Positions 8,191 to 17,358 are shown, numbered from the stretch's first letter. The stretch: DNA of 36,298 nt from Lachnospiraceae bacterium (GCA_004556655.1 SFGF01000034.1:1-36298), one strand, 5' to 3'. Made by a program: numbers and translations. Notes: generated by a model not told the origin, from the letters alone.

Positions 8191-8202
8191 GACTTAAATT
8201 TT

Positions 8203-8252
8203 ATAAAAATCGCCTTGAGGACGTTATCTTTCAAGGCGATTTTTATCGTTTT
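8203..8252 (+). terminator. Intrinsic terminator after the Rpn-tail gene
   Basis: A 16-bp perfect stem (8203-8218 with 8231-8246, core TCGCCTTGA/TCAAGGCGA) and a T-rich tail. It also insulates the purine operon promoter that follows immediately. Confidence 0.85.
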
Positions 8253-8257
8253 TTGTA

Positions 8258-8286
8258 TTGACAAGCGATTATAGTATTAGTATTAT
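8258..8286 (+). promoter_or_regulatory. Promoter of the purine operon
   Basis: A perfect TTGACA (8258-8263), 17 bases, TATTAT (8281-8286; 5 of 6). Transcription would start near 8293, giving a leader of about 70 bases before purE; this is too short for a purine riboswitch, and none of its conserved bases are seen. Confidence 0.75.
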
Positions 8287-8323
8287 TACTAATAAGTAGG
8301 GATAAATTAATTAATACTACTTA
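8276..8323. promoter_or_regulatory. Two adjoining inverted repeats at the purE promoter
   Basis: ATTAGTA-N4-TACTAAT (8276-8293) covers the -10 box; TAAGTAG (8293-8299) and CTACTTA (8317-8323) follow directly downstream. The first is placed as an operator over the promoter, the second could be an operator or a leader hairpin. No Bacillus-type PurBox is visible. The binding factor is unknown. Confidence 0.45.
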
Positions 8324-8365
8324 TAAGCATAACTAATGAATATTTATGAGCAAAGGAGACAAGCA

Positions 8366-8872
8366 ATGGCAAGAGTAGGAATTGTTATGGGAAGTGATTC
8401 TGATATGCCTGTTATGAGCAAGGCAGCAGGTATACTGGATAAATTAGGCGTAGATTATGAAATGACCATTATTTCCGCACACAGAGAGCCGGATGTATTT
8501 TTTGAATATGCGAAGACAGCAGAAGAAAAAGGATTTAAGGTGATTATTGCGGGAGCAGGTATGGCTGCACATCTTCCCGGTATGTGCGCAGCTATTTTCC
8601 CGATGCCGGTAATCGGTATTCCGATGCATACAACTTCTCTGGGAGGAAGAGATTCTCTGTATTCGATCGTACAGATGCCTACAGGTATTCCGGTTGCTAC
8701 GGTAGCGATCAATGGTGGAGCAAACGCAGGGATTCTGGCAGCAAAGATTCTGGCTACTTCTGATCCGGAATTGCTTGCCCGACTGAAAGCTTATTCAGAA
8801 GAGATGAAAAATGAAGTGATGGCAAAAGATGCAAAACTTCAGGAAGTCGGATATAAAAACTATACAAAATAA
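8366..8872 (+). CDS. purE: N5-carboxyaminoimidazole ribonucleotide mutase
   Basis: 168 aa, full length for class I PurE, which moves the carboxyl group of N5-CAIR to give CAIR in purine synthesis. Diagnostic stretches are the N-terminal VGIVMGSDSDMPVM phosphate loop, SAHREP (catalytic His), IIAGAGMAAHLPG and GIPMHTTSLGGRDSLYSIVQMP. I place the start at 8366 because AAAGGAGA (8352-8359) lies 6 bases before it; the upstream ATG at 8336 would add ten non-conserved residues and has no ribosome site. First gene of purE-purM-purN-purD. A PurK partner, needed to make N5-CAIR, is not in the window. Confidence 0.97.
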   Translation: MARVGIVMGSDSDMPVMSKAAGILDKLGVDYEMTIISAHREPDVFFEYAKTAEEKGFKVIIAGAGMAAHLPGMCAAIFPMPVIGIPMHTTSLGGRDSLYSIVQMPTGIPVATVAINGGANAGILAAKILATSDPELLARLKAYSEEMKNEVMAKDAKLQEVGYKNYTK

Positions 8873-8918
8873 TCTGTAAATTGCGTAACTGCAGAAAAAG
8901 CATATATGGAGGATGAAA

Positions 8919-9944
8919 ATGGATTATAAGAAAGCTGGAGTGGATATCGAAGCTGGTTACAAATCAGTAGAACTGATGAAAGAACATGTAAAGAAGACCA
9001 TGCGTGAGGAAGTTCTGGGAGGTCTGGGTGGATTTTCAGGAGCATTTTCTCTGGCAAAGATCAAAGAAATGGAAGAGCCGGTACTGTTGTCTGGAACAGA
9101 TGGATGTGGTACGAAAGTAAAACTGGCTATGATCATGGATAAACATGATACCATCGGTATCGACGCTGTTGCTATGTGTGTCAATGATATCGCATGCGCA
9201 GGAGGAGAGCCTCTGTTTTTCCTGGATTATATTGCCTGTGGAAAGAATTATCCTGAAAAAATTGCTTCTATCGTAAAGGGTGTTGCAGATGGATGTCTGC
9301 AGTCTGAGGCTGCATTGATCGGCGGTGAGACAGCAGAGCATCCGGGATTGATGCCGGAAGATGATTATGATCTGGCTGGATTTGCTGTTGGTGTTTGCGA
9401 CAAAAAAGATATGATAACCGGTGAAAATCTGAAAGCAGGAGATGTGCTGATCGGTATGGCTTCTTCCGGTGTACACAGCAATGGATTTTCTCTGGTAAGA
9501 AAAGTGTTTGAGATGACAAAAGAATCCCTGGATACTTATTATGAGGAACTGGGTAAAACCCTTGGTGAAGCTCTTCTTGCTCCAACAAAGATTTATGTAA
9601 AAGCACTGAAAAGTGTGAAAGCGGCAGGAGTTACGGTAAAAGCATGCAGCCATATTACAGGAGGAGGATTCTATGAGAATGTTCCCCGTATGCTGAAAGA
9701 TGGTGTCCGTGCAGTGATCGAAAAAGACAGCTATCCGGTTCCTCCGATTTTCCCATTGATGGCGAAAAAAGGAGATATTGAAGAAAAAATGATGTACAAT
9801 ACTTTCAATATGGGTATTGGTATGATCGTTGCCGTGGATCCGGCTGATGTTGATAAGACAATGGAGGCTATGAAAGCAGCTGGTGAAACTCCGTATGTGA
9901 TCGGTAAGATCGAAGAGGGAGAAAAAGGAGTGACCTTATGTTAA
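8919..9944 (+). CDS. purM: Phosphoribosylformylglycinamidine cyclo-ligase (AIR synthetase)
   Basis: 341 aa, full length. It closes FGAM to aminoimidazole ribonucleotide using ATP. The N-terminus YKKAGVDIEAG, the GGFSGAFSL segment, SGTDGCGTKVKLA, GGETAEHPG and the C-terminal HITGGGFYENVPRML are hallmark PurM motifs. GGAGG at 8908-8912 is 6 bases from ATG 8919 and touches the alternative ATG at 8913, so 8919 is the start. The 3' end overlaps purN by 7 bases, indicating coupled translation. Confidence 0.97.
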   Translation: MDYKKAGVDIEAGYKSVELMKEHVKKTMREEVLGGLGGFSGAFSLAKIKEMEEPVLLSGTDGCGTKVKLAMIMDKHDTIGIDAVAMCVNDIACAGGEPLFFLDYIACGKNYPEKIASIVKGVADGCLQSEAALIGGETAEHPGLMPEDDYDLAGFAVGVCDKKDMITGENLKAGDVLIGMASSGVHSNGFSLVRKVFEMTKESLDTYYEELGKTLGEALLAPTKIYVKALKSVKAAGVTVKACSHITGGGFYENVPRMLKDGVRAVIEKDSYPVPPIFPLMAKKGDIEEKMMYNTFNMGIGMIVAVDPADVDKTMEAMKAAGETPYVIGKIEEGEKGVTLC

Positions 9945-10564
9945 AAATAGCAGTATTGGTATCCGGAGGCGGTACCAATCTTCAGGCTATTATAGATAAA
10001 ATTGATGACGGAAGCATTACAAATGCTGAGATTTCCGTGGTCATCAGCAACAATCCCAATGCCTACGCTCTTGAGAGAGCAAAAAAGCATGGAATCGAGG
10101 CCAGATGTATTTCTCCAAAACAATATGAAAGTCGTACTCAGTTTAATGAAGCGCTTCTGGCAGCTATCCAGTCTTATCAGGTGGATCTGGTGGTTTTGGC
10201 AGGATGTCTGGTTGTGATCCCGGAGATTATGGTGAAGGCATATCCGAACAGGATCATTAATATCCATCCGGCTCTGATACCGTCATTTTGTGGAACCGGG
10301 TATTATGGTCTGAAAGTGCATGAAGCTGTACTGGCAAGAGGTGTGAAGGTTACAGGTGCAACCGTGCATTTTGTAGATGAAGGTACGGACACCGGACCAA
10401 TCATTCTGCAGAAAGCAGTGGAAGTACAGGAGGGAGATACTCCGGAGATTCTGCAGCGACGTGTGATGGAGCAGGCAGAATGGGTGATCATGCCGCAGGC
10501 GATTGATATGATTGCAAATGGAAAAATCCAGGTCGTTGACGGTCTGGTAAGAAAAGTAAACTAA
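9938..10564 (+). CDS. purN: Phosphoribosylglycinamide formyltransferase (GAR transformylase)
   Basis: 208 aa, full length for the folate-dependent enzyme that formylates GAR using 10-formyl-THF. The phosphate loop VLVSGGGTNLQAI opens the protein; NIHPALIPSF carries the catalytic Asn and His, and VDEGTDTGPII the catalytic Asp. AAGGAG lies within the end of purM, 8 bases before the ATG, and the genes overlap by 7 bases. Confidence 0.97.
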   Translation: MLKIAVLVSGGGTNLQAIIDKIDDGSITNAEISVVISNNPNAYALERAKKHGIEARCISPKQYESRTQFNEALLAAIQSYQVDLVVLAGCLVVIPEIMVKAYPNRIINIHPALIPSFCGTGYYGLKVHEAVLARGVKVTGATVHFVDEGTDTGPIILQKAVEVQEGDTPEILQRRVMEQAEWVIMPQAIDMIANGKIQVVDGLVRKVN

Positions 10565-10570
10565 AACTTT

Positions 10571-10615
10571 GATTACAGGAGTGTGAAAGCTGTCCGCTGC
10601 ACACAATCCGTAATC
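10571..10615 (+). other. Hairpin in the purN-purD gap
   Basis: GATTAC (10571-10576) pairs with GTAATC (10610-10615) and GTGTG (10581-10585) with CACAC (10600-10604), enclosing a 14-base loop, followed by ACTTTTGACAC. It is a plausible weak attenuator or mRNA-stability element between purN and purD; there is no true U tract. Confidence 0.4.
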
Positions 10616-10651
10616 ACTTTTGACACTTGAATGCAGGAAAGGACGAAAGAA

Positions 10652-11923
10652 ATGAAAGTTTTAATTGTTGGAAGCGGCGGAAGAGAGCATGCCATCGCAT
10701 GGAAAGTGGCACAGAGCCCGAAGGTTGACAAGATTTACTGTGCACCGGGCAATGCCGGGATTGAAGAATTTGCAGAATGTGTACCGATCGGTGCAATGGA
10801 ATTTGATAAGCTGGTTGCATTTGCAAAAGAGAAAGAAATTGATTTGACAGTGATCGGTATGGACGATCCGCTGGTTGGCGGTGTGGTGGATGCTTTTGAG
10901 GCAGAAGGCCTGCGTGTATTCGGACCACGCAAGAACGCTGCGATTCTGGAAGGTTCCAAAGCATTTTCAAAGGATTTGATGAAAAAATATAACATTCCCA
11001 CAGCAGCATATGAGAATTTTACAGATCCTCAGGAAGCGCTTAACTATCTTGAGACTGCAAAGTTCCCGATCGTACTGAAGGCCGATGGTCTGGCACTGGG
11101 CAAAGGAGTACTTATCTGTAATACTCTTGAGGAAGCCAAAGACGGCGTGAAAGAGATTATGGAGGATAAAAAGTTCGGAAGTGCCGGCAATACGATGGTA
11201 ATTGAAGAGTTCATGACCGGACGTGAAGTATCTGTTCTTTCTTACGTGGATGGAAAAACTATCAAACCGATGACTTCCGCGCAGGATCATAAGAGAGCCA
11301 AAGACGGAGATCAGGGACTGAATACAGGCGGTATGGGAACTTTCTCTCCAAGCCCGTTCTATACAGAAGAAGTAGATGAGTTCTGTAAGAAATATATTTA
11401 TCAGCCTACTGTGGATGCTATGGCTGCTGAAGGCAGAGAATTCAAAGGTATTATTTTCTTTGGTCTGATGCTTACAGAAGATGGTCCCAAGGTTCTGGAG
11501 TACAATGCCCGTTTCGGTGATCCGGAAGCACAGGTAGTACTGCCAAGAATGAAAACAGATATTATTGATGTATTTGAAGCATGTATCGATGGAACCCTTG
11601 ATCAGGTTGATCTGCAGTTTGAGGATAATGCAGCAGTCTGTGTAGTTCTTGCTTCTGATGGATATCCGGTTTCCTATAAAAAAGGATTCCCAATCAAAGG
11701 ACTTGAAAATTTTAAGGACAAAGACGGATATTATGTTTTCCATGCAGGAACAGCCAAAAAAGACGGGCAGATCGTTACAAACGGCGGACGTGTCCTTGGT
11801 GTTGTGGCAAAGGGTGATGATCTGAAAAAAGCCAGGGCAAATGCTTATGAAGCAATCAAACTGGTAGAATTTGAGAACAAATATTACCGCAACGATATCG
11901 GAAAAGCAATTGACGAGGCGTAA
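10652..11923 (+). CDS. purD: Phosphoribosylamine-glycine ligase (GAR synthetase)
   Basis: 423 aa, full length. An ATP-grasp enzyme joining phosphoribosylamine and glycine. It shows MKVLIVGSGGREHAIAWK at the start, then the ATP-grasp domain with PIVLKADGLALGKGV, EEFMTGREVSVLSYVDG, the AQDHKRAKDGDQGLNTGGMG segment, and EYNARFGDPEAQVVLPRM for metal binding. ATG 10652 is chosen over the ATG at 10631 because the GGAAAGGA ribosome site lies between them and the family begins at MKVL. Last gene of the purine operon; a hairpin follows. purF, purL, purC and purH are absent here and must lie elsewhere. Confidence 0.97.
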   Translation: MKVLIVGSGGREHAIAWKVAQSPKVDKIYCAPGNAGIEEFAECVPIGAMEFDKLVAFAKEKEIDLTVIGMDDPLVGGVVDAFEAEGLRVFGPRKNAAILEGSKAFSKDLMKKYNIPTAAYENFTDPQEALNYLETAKFPIVLKADGLALGKGVLICNTLEEAKDGVKEIMEDKKFGSAGNTMVIEEFMTGREVSVLSYVDGKTIKPMTSAQDHKRAKDGDQGLNTGGMGTFSPSPFYTEEVDEFCKKYIYQPTVDAMAAEGREFKGIIFFGLMLTEDGPKVLEYNARFGDPEAQVVLPRMKTDIIDVFEACIDGTLDQVDLQFEDNAAVCVVLASDGYPVSYKKGFPIKGLENFKDKDGYYVFHAGTAKKDGQIVTNGGRVLGVVAKGDDLKKARANAYEAIKLVEFENKYYRNDIGKAIDEA

Positions 11924-11960
11924 GTATTCTAATACAGTTTAAAATTCATTGTATCTTTTT

Positions 11961-11998
11961 GCCGATGTGGGGCATGTACCCACATCGGCTTCTAATTT
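11961..11998 (+). terminator. Hairpin after purD
   Basis: An 11-bp perfect GC-rich stem: GCCGATGTGGG (11961-11971), 7-base loop, CCCACATCGGC (11979-11989). The tail (TTCTAATTT) is only partly U-rich, so termination may be incomplete. The rest of 11999-12170 shows nothing recognisable. Confidence 0.7.
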
Positions 11999-12170
11999 AA
12001 TCGTATCTCATATCGGCATCTATCTGCCGGAAATCCAATGAAAAAGAGTTGCTGCATCGAGGATGGCTTGTGAGGTGGTTTAAAATTGCTGATTTCAAAT
12101 GCAAATTTATAGATTGTAAAAATAATACAAATCTATATGCCAAGACAAGTATGAATCTTCTTTGTAATTT

Positions 12171-13046
12171 TTAATATTCCCCAGTCGCTTCATGGTAAGC
12201 CTCGCATGCGGAATCAGCCCATGAAGTTTTGTCTGCAGCAGTTACTTCTCCTGTCTTTAGATTGGCTGCATAGAAATTCAGTATGCTGGTATTGTCCAGT
12301 TGATTGCCGGTTGAATCATAATGTTCTTCGTAATAAACGAACAGATGACATTTTCCGTTTTGGGAAATGCGGTCATACGTAAGGGTTTCCCGTGTCGTAA
12401 CGGTAGTTCCATCCAGTTCTCTGGTGCCTTTATCAAGAACAATATATATATTGCCTTTGGCATTGTACTGGACACTGTATTTTTTGTCCTGAGCTGCAAA
12501 GATTCTGTCATAGATTAACCGGGCAGCTTTTTCCGGTGCTCTTACGTCAGCTGCAGAGGAATCGGAGGTCGTATCTTGGTTGTTTTGAGCATAATAAGCT
12601 TCTGTTGATGTCCCGGAATCTTTCCATGTGCCGGGAATCGGTTTTCTTGCAAAAAACAATACAGGCATGCACCGATACGAAGGACCGGGATCTGGAAAAC
12701 CGGCTGTAATTACCTGTATAGAGCCATCTTCAAGTATTTTTTCATCATCCATGGAAAAGAGACTCATGAGACTCAAAAAGAACAGGACACATAGAGAAAC
12801 GATGACATAAACAGTCAATACAAAAATAAGAAATCCTTTTGCAAATCCATTTTTACAGAAACGATGAAGTCCCTTTATCATAAAGAAAAACAGAATAAAC
12901 GGCGGAAGGACAATCAGAATCCACATAATAACAGTAATCCATGTACGCGGTTCCAGGTTTAATAATTTAAATACGATATAATTCAAAGCAGTAAAAAGCA
13001 GGAATGCAAAGTATACAATCCAGGAAATTATTAATTTTTTAGACAA
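12171..13046 (-). CDS. Unrecognised membrane protein with C-terminal extracytoplasmic domain
   Basis: 291 aa. Three hydrophobic segments are evident in the first 100 residues (about 5-28, 36-56 and 70-98), followed by about 190 polar residues probably outside the cell. That part holds a Ser/Thr/Asp-rich linker near 150-165, a beta-rich stretch (YSVQYNAKGNIYIVLDKG) and an end with TSWADSACEAYHEATGEY. I do not recognise the family. It stands alone on the minus strand between the purine operon and dgt, with a GGAGGG ribosome site. A membrane-anchored sensor or immunity-like protein is possible but unsupported. Confidence 0.7.
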   Translation of the reverse strand: MSKKLIISWIVYFAFLLFTALNYIVFKLLNLEPRTWITVIMWILIVLPPFILFFFMIKGLHRFCKNGFAKGFLIFVLTVYVIVSLCVLFFLSLMSLFSMDDEKILEDGSIQVITAGFPDPGPSYRCMPVLFFARKPIPGTWKDSGTSTEAYYAQNNQDTTSDSSAADVRAPEKAARLIYDRIFAAQDKKYSVQYNAKGNIYIVLDKGTRELDGTTVTTRETLTYDRISQNGKCHLFVYYEEHYDSTGNQLDNTSILNFYAANLKTGEVTAADKTSWADSACEAYHEATGEY

Positions 13047-13291
13047 AGAAATCCCTCCTTTTTAAATCCCAAATAAAGATGTTTGTTCTTTCGTAAGTTC
13101 TGCTCTGCCTGCAATAATACCACTTTTCAGTTCCGCTGTCTTCTGAAATTGAAAAATTGTAAAGATTCTGGGCTGCATGAATATATACGAAAACTTTTCA
13201 TTTTATAAAGGAAATTGGGAAAATGTATGCAATAATATAATAAAAGGTAATAGTTACGTGTAAATGAGCAAGAAGCAGGGAGGTGTATGTA

Positions 13292-14299
13292 TTGAATATC
13301 AGGGAAAGTGCAGAAGAAAAAGAGTACCGGAATTTGAGTCCCTATGCGTCACACAGCCGGGAATCCAAAGGCAGAAAGACACCGGAACCGGAGTGCGATA
13401 TCCGGACGGTTTATCAAAGGGACAGAGACAGAATCATTCATTCGAAGGCGTTTAGGAGACTGAAAGATAAAACCCAGGTGTTTTTGGCGGCGCAGGGGGA
13501 TCATTACCGGACACGGCTGACCCATACGCTGGAAGTCTCTCAGACAGCAAGAACCATTGCGAAAGCATTGGAATTGAATGAAGATCTGGTGGAAGCAATT
13601 GCTCTGGGACATGATTTGGGGCATACGCCTTTTGGTCATGCAGGGGAAGCAGCACTTGATGAAATATGCCCCAGCGGCTTTGCCCATTATAAGCAGAGCA
13701 TCCGTGTGGTGGAACTTCTGGAAAAAAACGGAGAAGGACTGAATCTGTCCTGGGAAGTGAGAGATGGAATTCTGAATCACAGGACATCCGGTACACCCCA
13801 TACGCTGGAAGGACAGGTTGTTCGTTTGTGTGATAAAATCTCGTATATCCATCACGATATGGACGATGCGGAAAGAGCGGGAATATTGAGTGAAGATGAT
13901 GTCCCTATCACTATACGTGTAGTGCTGGGTGACTCCTGTAAAGAACGTTTGAATACATTGATTCATGATATTATTACAACCAGTTACGGAAAAGACAAAG
14001 TGCAGATGTCATCGGATGTAGAAGATGCCATGAAAATGCTTCGAAAACTGATGTTTGCCAGTGTGTACCGTAATCCGGCAGCAAAAAAAGAAGAAGAAAA
14101 AGCGAAAAGAATGCTGAAAGAAATGTATATATATTACAGCAAAAATCCGGATACCATGTCGAACGAGTACAGACAGCTGATCCGTCGGGGAGAGCCATTG
14201 GAACGGGTGGTTTGCGACTACATATCGGGAATGACAGATCAATATTCTATGGCAAAATTTAAGGAAATATTTGTACCGTCCGGATGGGCTGTATATTGA
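13292..14299 (+). CDS. dgt: Deoxyguanosinetriphosphate triphosphohydrolase-like protein
   Basis: 335 aa HD-domain protein of the dGTPase type that cuts dNTPs to deoxynucleoside and triphosphate. The HD metal motif is clear: RTRLTHTLEVSQTAR (His), AIALGHDLGHTPFGHAGE (His-Asp) and KISYIHHDMDDA (distal Asp). The N-terminal SKAFRRLKDKTQV is typical. I prefer TTG 13292: AGGGAGG (13277-13283) is 8 bases upstream, whereas the GTG at 13283 lies inside that site. A TATAAT at 13236-13241 with a weak -35 may be its promoter. The gene opens the dgt-dnaG-rpoD cluster, an order common in Lachnospiraceae. Confidence 0.93.
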   Translation: MNIRESAEEKEYRNLSPYASHSRESKGRKTPEPECDIRTVYQRDRDRIIHSKAFRRLKDKTQVFLAAQGDHYRTRLTHTLEVSQTARTIAKALELNEDLVEAIALGHDLGHTPFGHAGEAALDEICPSGFAHYKQSIRVVELLEKNGEGLNLSWEVRDGILNHRTSGTPHTLEGQVVRLCDKISYIHHDMDDAERAGILSEDDVPITIRVVLGDSCKERLNTLIHDIITTSYGKDKVQMSSDVEDAMKMLRKLMFASVYRNPAAKKEEEKAKRMLKEMYIYYSKNPDTMSNEYRQLIRRGEPLERVVCDYISGMTDQYSMAKFKEIFVPSGWAVY

Positions 14300-14424
14300 T
14301 CTGAAATGAATACAATCCCAAACAGTTACGAAAAAAATCGAAATAAAAAAAGGAAATCGAAATTTTGTGGGGAATATAGTCTATGTGACGTTTAAATCGT
14401 GTGATAGAAAACTGTGGAGGAAAC

Positions 14425-16209
14425 ATGAGATATTCGGAAGATCTGATTGAAGAGATACGGATGAGAAATGATATTGTAGATGTAATATCCGGATATGTAA
14501 AACTGCAGAGAAAGGGCAGTTCTTATTTCGGATTATGTCCGTTTCACAATGAAAAATCACCTTCTTTTTCAGTAAGCCCTTCCAAACAGATGTATTATTG
14601 CTTCGGATGCGGAGCGGGAGGAAATGTTTTTACATTTCTGATGGAGTATGAAAATTTAACTTTTGTGGAAGCACTCCGTATGCTTGCTGATCGGGCGGGC
14701 GTGGAGCTGCCGCAGATCGAGTATTCCAAAGAGGCAAAAGCACAGGCGGATCTGAAAGCTACACTTCTGGAAGTAAATAAGGAGGCTGCCAAATATTATT
14801 ATTATCAGCTTCGTCGGGAGAGCGGCCGACAGGGTATGGATTATCTGAAAGGCAGAGAGTTGAGTGATGAGACGATTAACAAGTTTGGTCTTGGTTATTC
14901 GGACAAGTTCAGCAATGATCTATATCGTTATCTGAAAAACAAGAATTATTCCGATGAGATTTTGCGGCAATCCGGTCTGTTTAATGTGGATGAACGGAAA
15001 GGAATGTATGACAAATTCTGGAACCGGGTGATTTTTCCCATCATGGATGTGAATAATCGTGTGATCGGATTTGGAGGAAGGGTCATGGGGGATGCAAAGC
15101 CCAAATACCTGAACTCACCGGAAACAAAAATATTTGATAAAAGCCGTAATCTGTATGGATTGAATATGGCAAGAAGCTCCAGAAAGAAGAATCTGATCAT
15201 CTGTGAGGGATATATGGATGTGATTTCCATGCATCAGGCAGGTTTTAACAATGCAGTTGCTTCTTTGGGAACAGCTCTCACCTCACAGCAGGCCAGTCTT
15301 TTAAAACGTTATACAGATGAAGTACTGATCATCTATGACAGTGATGAAGCGGGAGTGAAAGCAGCCCTTCGAGCTATCCCTATGCTGAAGACAGCCGGAC
15401 TTTCAACCAAGGTAATCAACCTGAAGCCTTATAAAGACCCGGATGAATTCATCAAAAATATGGGGAAAGAAGCATTTCAGGAGAGGCTGGATCATGGAAT
15501 GAACAGTTTCCTGTTTGAACTGCATGCGATGGAACAGCAGTATGAGATGGAAGATCCTCAGGGAAAAACGGATTTCTTTAAGGAAACGGCCCAGAAGCTT
15601 TTGCGTTTTGAGGATGAAATTGAGAGAAACAATTACATTCAGGCAGTGGCAGACACTTATCGTATCCCGCCGGAGGATCTGCGAAAAATGGTAAACCGGA
15701 TGGCTATGAGAGGTGCGGGTATCCAGGAACCGATCAAACCCAAATCCGGATTGAATCGTTCCCATGAAAAGCAGGATGGTTATACCATGTCACAGAAGTT
15801 GATGCTCACGTGGATGACTTCGTATCCGGAGATTTTCGGGGAAGTTGCCAGATACATCAGCCCTGAAGACTTTACGAATCCGCTGTATCATACGGTGGCA
15901 GAAATGCTCTATGAACAGTATGCTGCAGGTGAATTGAATCCCGCAAGGCTCTTAAACAGATTCACTGACAGCGAAGAACAAAAAGAAGTGGCTGCTGTGT
16001 TTAATGCACAGATTCCTCTGGAGACAGATGAAGAACGAAAGAAGGCACTTCTGGATGTTATATGCAGATTGAAGGAAGACAGCATAGCACATCGTACTGC
16101 CCGGCTGGAGCCCACTGACATGCAGGGACTTATGAATCTGATGCAGTCCAAGAAAGAATTGGAGGATCTGAAAGCGGGTAAGCTGCATTTGCATATTTCT
16201 TTTAATTAA
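14425..16209 (+). CDS. dnaG: DNA primase
   Basis: 594 aa, full length. It makes RNA primers at the replication fork. Order of domains: CHC2 zinc finger (CPFHNEKSPSF ... YYCFGCGAGG, residues about 38-65), RNA polymerase domain with the TOPRIM motifs LIICEGYMDVI and VLIIYDSDEAG, then a C-terminal DnaB-helicase-interacting helical region (about 450-594). GGAGG lies 5 bases before ATG 14425; the upstream GTG at 14401 is not supported. Followed 39 bases later by rpoD, with which it is probably co-transcribed. Confidence 0.97.
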   Translation: MRYSEDLIEEIRMRNDIVDVISGYVKLQRKGSSYFGLCPFHNEKSPSFSVSPSKQMYYCFGCGAGGNVFTFLMEYENLTFVEALRMLADRAGVELPQIEYSKEAKAQADLKATLLEVNKEAAKYYYYQLRRESGRQGMDYLKGRELSDETINKFGLGYSDKFSNDLYRYLKNKNYSDEILRQSGLFNVDERKGMYDKFWNRVIFPIMDVNNRVIGFGGRVMGDAKPKYLNSPETKIFDKSRNLYGLNMARSSRKKNLIICEGYMDVISMHQAGFNNAVASLGTALTSQQASLLKRYTDEVLIIYDSDEAGVKAALRAIPMLKTAGLSTKVINLKPYKDPDEFIKNMGKEAFQERLDHGMNSFLFELHAMEQQYEMEDPQGKTDFFKETAQKLLRFEDEIERNNYIQAVADTYRIPPEDLRKMVNRMAMRGAGIQEPIKPKSGLNRSHEKQDGYTMSQKLMLTWMTSYPEIFGEVARYISPEDFTNPLYHTVAEMLYEQYAAGELNPARLLNRFTDSEEQKEVAAVFNAQIPLETDEERKKALLDVICRLKEDSIAHRTARLEPTDMQGLMNLMQSKKELEDLKAGKLHLHISFN

Positions 16210-16248
16210 GGATAAAATATAAACAATCTATGGAAGGATGGAAAACAA

Positions 16249-17358
16249 ATGGAAATGGATAAAGCTCAGTTTGCGGAAAAACTGAAAGCACTTCTGGAAA
16301 TGGGAAAGAAGAAAAAAAATGTTCTGGAATACCAGGAGATCAATGATTTCTTTCAGGGAATCACATTGACAACCGAGCAGATGGATATGATCTTTGAGTA
16401 TCTGGAGAGCAACGGAATCGATGTTCTGCGGATTACAGAAGAAGATGCGCTGTTAGATAATGACGATATTCCGTTGGAAGAGGAAGAGGTGGATATGGAA
16501 AATATCGACCTGTCCGTTCCGGAAGGAGTCAGTATCGAGGATCCTGTACGTATGTATCTGAAAGAAATCGGAAAAGTGCCTCTGTTAAGTGCAGAGGAGG
16601 AAATCGAACTGGCAAAAAGAATGGAAGCCGGGGACGAGTCTGCAAAGAAACGGCTGGCAGAAGCGAACCTGCGTCTGGTAGTCAGCATTGCGAAGCGCTA
16701 TGTGGGCCGTGGAATGCTGTTTCTCGATCTGATCCAGGAAGGAAATCTGGGTCTTATTAAGGCTGTTGAAAAATTCGATTACACAAAAGGCTATAAGTTC
16801 AGTACGTATGCTACCTGGTGGATTCGTCAGGCAATTACAAGAGCAATTGCGGATCAGGCAAGGACGATCCGTATTCCGGTGCATATGGTGGAGACCATCA
16901 ACAAACTGATCCGTGTGTCCCGTCAGCTGCTCCAGGAGCTTGGACGTGAACCAACGCCCGAAGAGATTGCGGAAGAAATGAACATGCCGGTGGAACGTGT
17001 TCGTGAAATTCTTAAAATTTCTCAGGAACCGGTATCTCTGGAAACCCCGATCGGTGAAGAAGAGGACAGTCATCTTGGCGATTTTATTCAGGATGATAAT
17101 GTTCCGGTACCTGCAGATGCAGCTGCATTTACACTTCTGAAAGAACAGCTTGGAGAAGTACTCAGCACATTGACAGAGAGAGAGCAGAAAGTACTTCGTC
17201 TTAGATTTGGATTGGATGACGGCAGAGCCAGAACTCTGGAAGAAGTAGGAAAAGAATTTAATGTTACGAGAGAGCGTATCCGTCAGATTGAAGCAAAAGC
17301 TCTCCGCAAACTGCGCCACCCCAGCCGCAGCCGCAAGTTAAAGGATTATCTGGATTGA
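16249..17358 (+). CDS. rpoD: RNA polymerase primary sigma factor
   Basis: 369 aa housekeeping sigma-70 (SigA). Region 1.1 (residues about 5-65) is followed by an acidic linker, region 1.2 (DPVRMYLKEIGKVPLLS), region 2 with core-binding DLIQEGNLGLIKAVEKFDY and the -10-melting aromatic stretch FSTYATWWIRQAI, region 3 (PEEIAEEMNMPVERVREIL) and region 4 helix-turn-helix (TLEEVGKEFNVTRERIRQIEAKALRKLR) for -35 recognition. Its stop overlaps the TTG start of trmK by 4 bases. It is the reference for the partial sigma-like protein at 31314-32114. Confidence 0.98.
   Translation: MEMDKAQFAEKLKALLEMGKKKKNVLEYQEINDFFQGITLTTEQMDMIFEYLESNGIDVLRITEEDALLDNDDIPLEEEEVDMENIDLSVPEGVSIEDPVRMYLKEIGKVPLLSAEEEIELAKRMEAGDESAKKRLAEANLRLVVSIAKRYVGRGMLFLDLIQEGNLGLIKAVEKFDYTKGYKFSTYATWWIRQAITRAIADQARTIRIPVHMVETINKLIRVSRQLLQELGREPTPEEIAEEMNMPVERVREILKISQEPVSLETPIGEEEDSHLGDFIQDDNVPVPADAAAFTLLKEQLGEVLSTLTEREQKVLRLRFGLDDGRARTLEEVGKEFNVTRERIRQIEAKALRKLRHPSRSRKLKDYLD

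Noticed and set aside
8191..8365. Purine riboswitch before purE
   Set aside because: The leader is about 70 bases and lacks the conserved junction bases; only inverted repeats at the promoter are seen.
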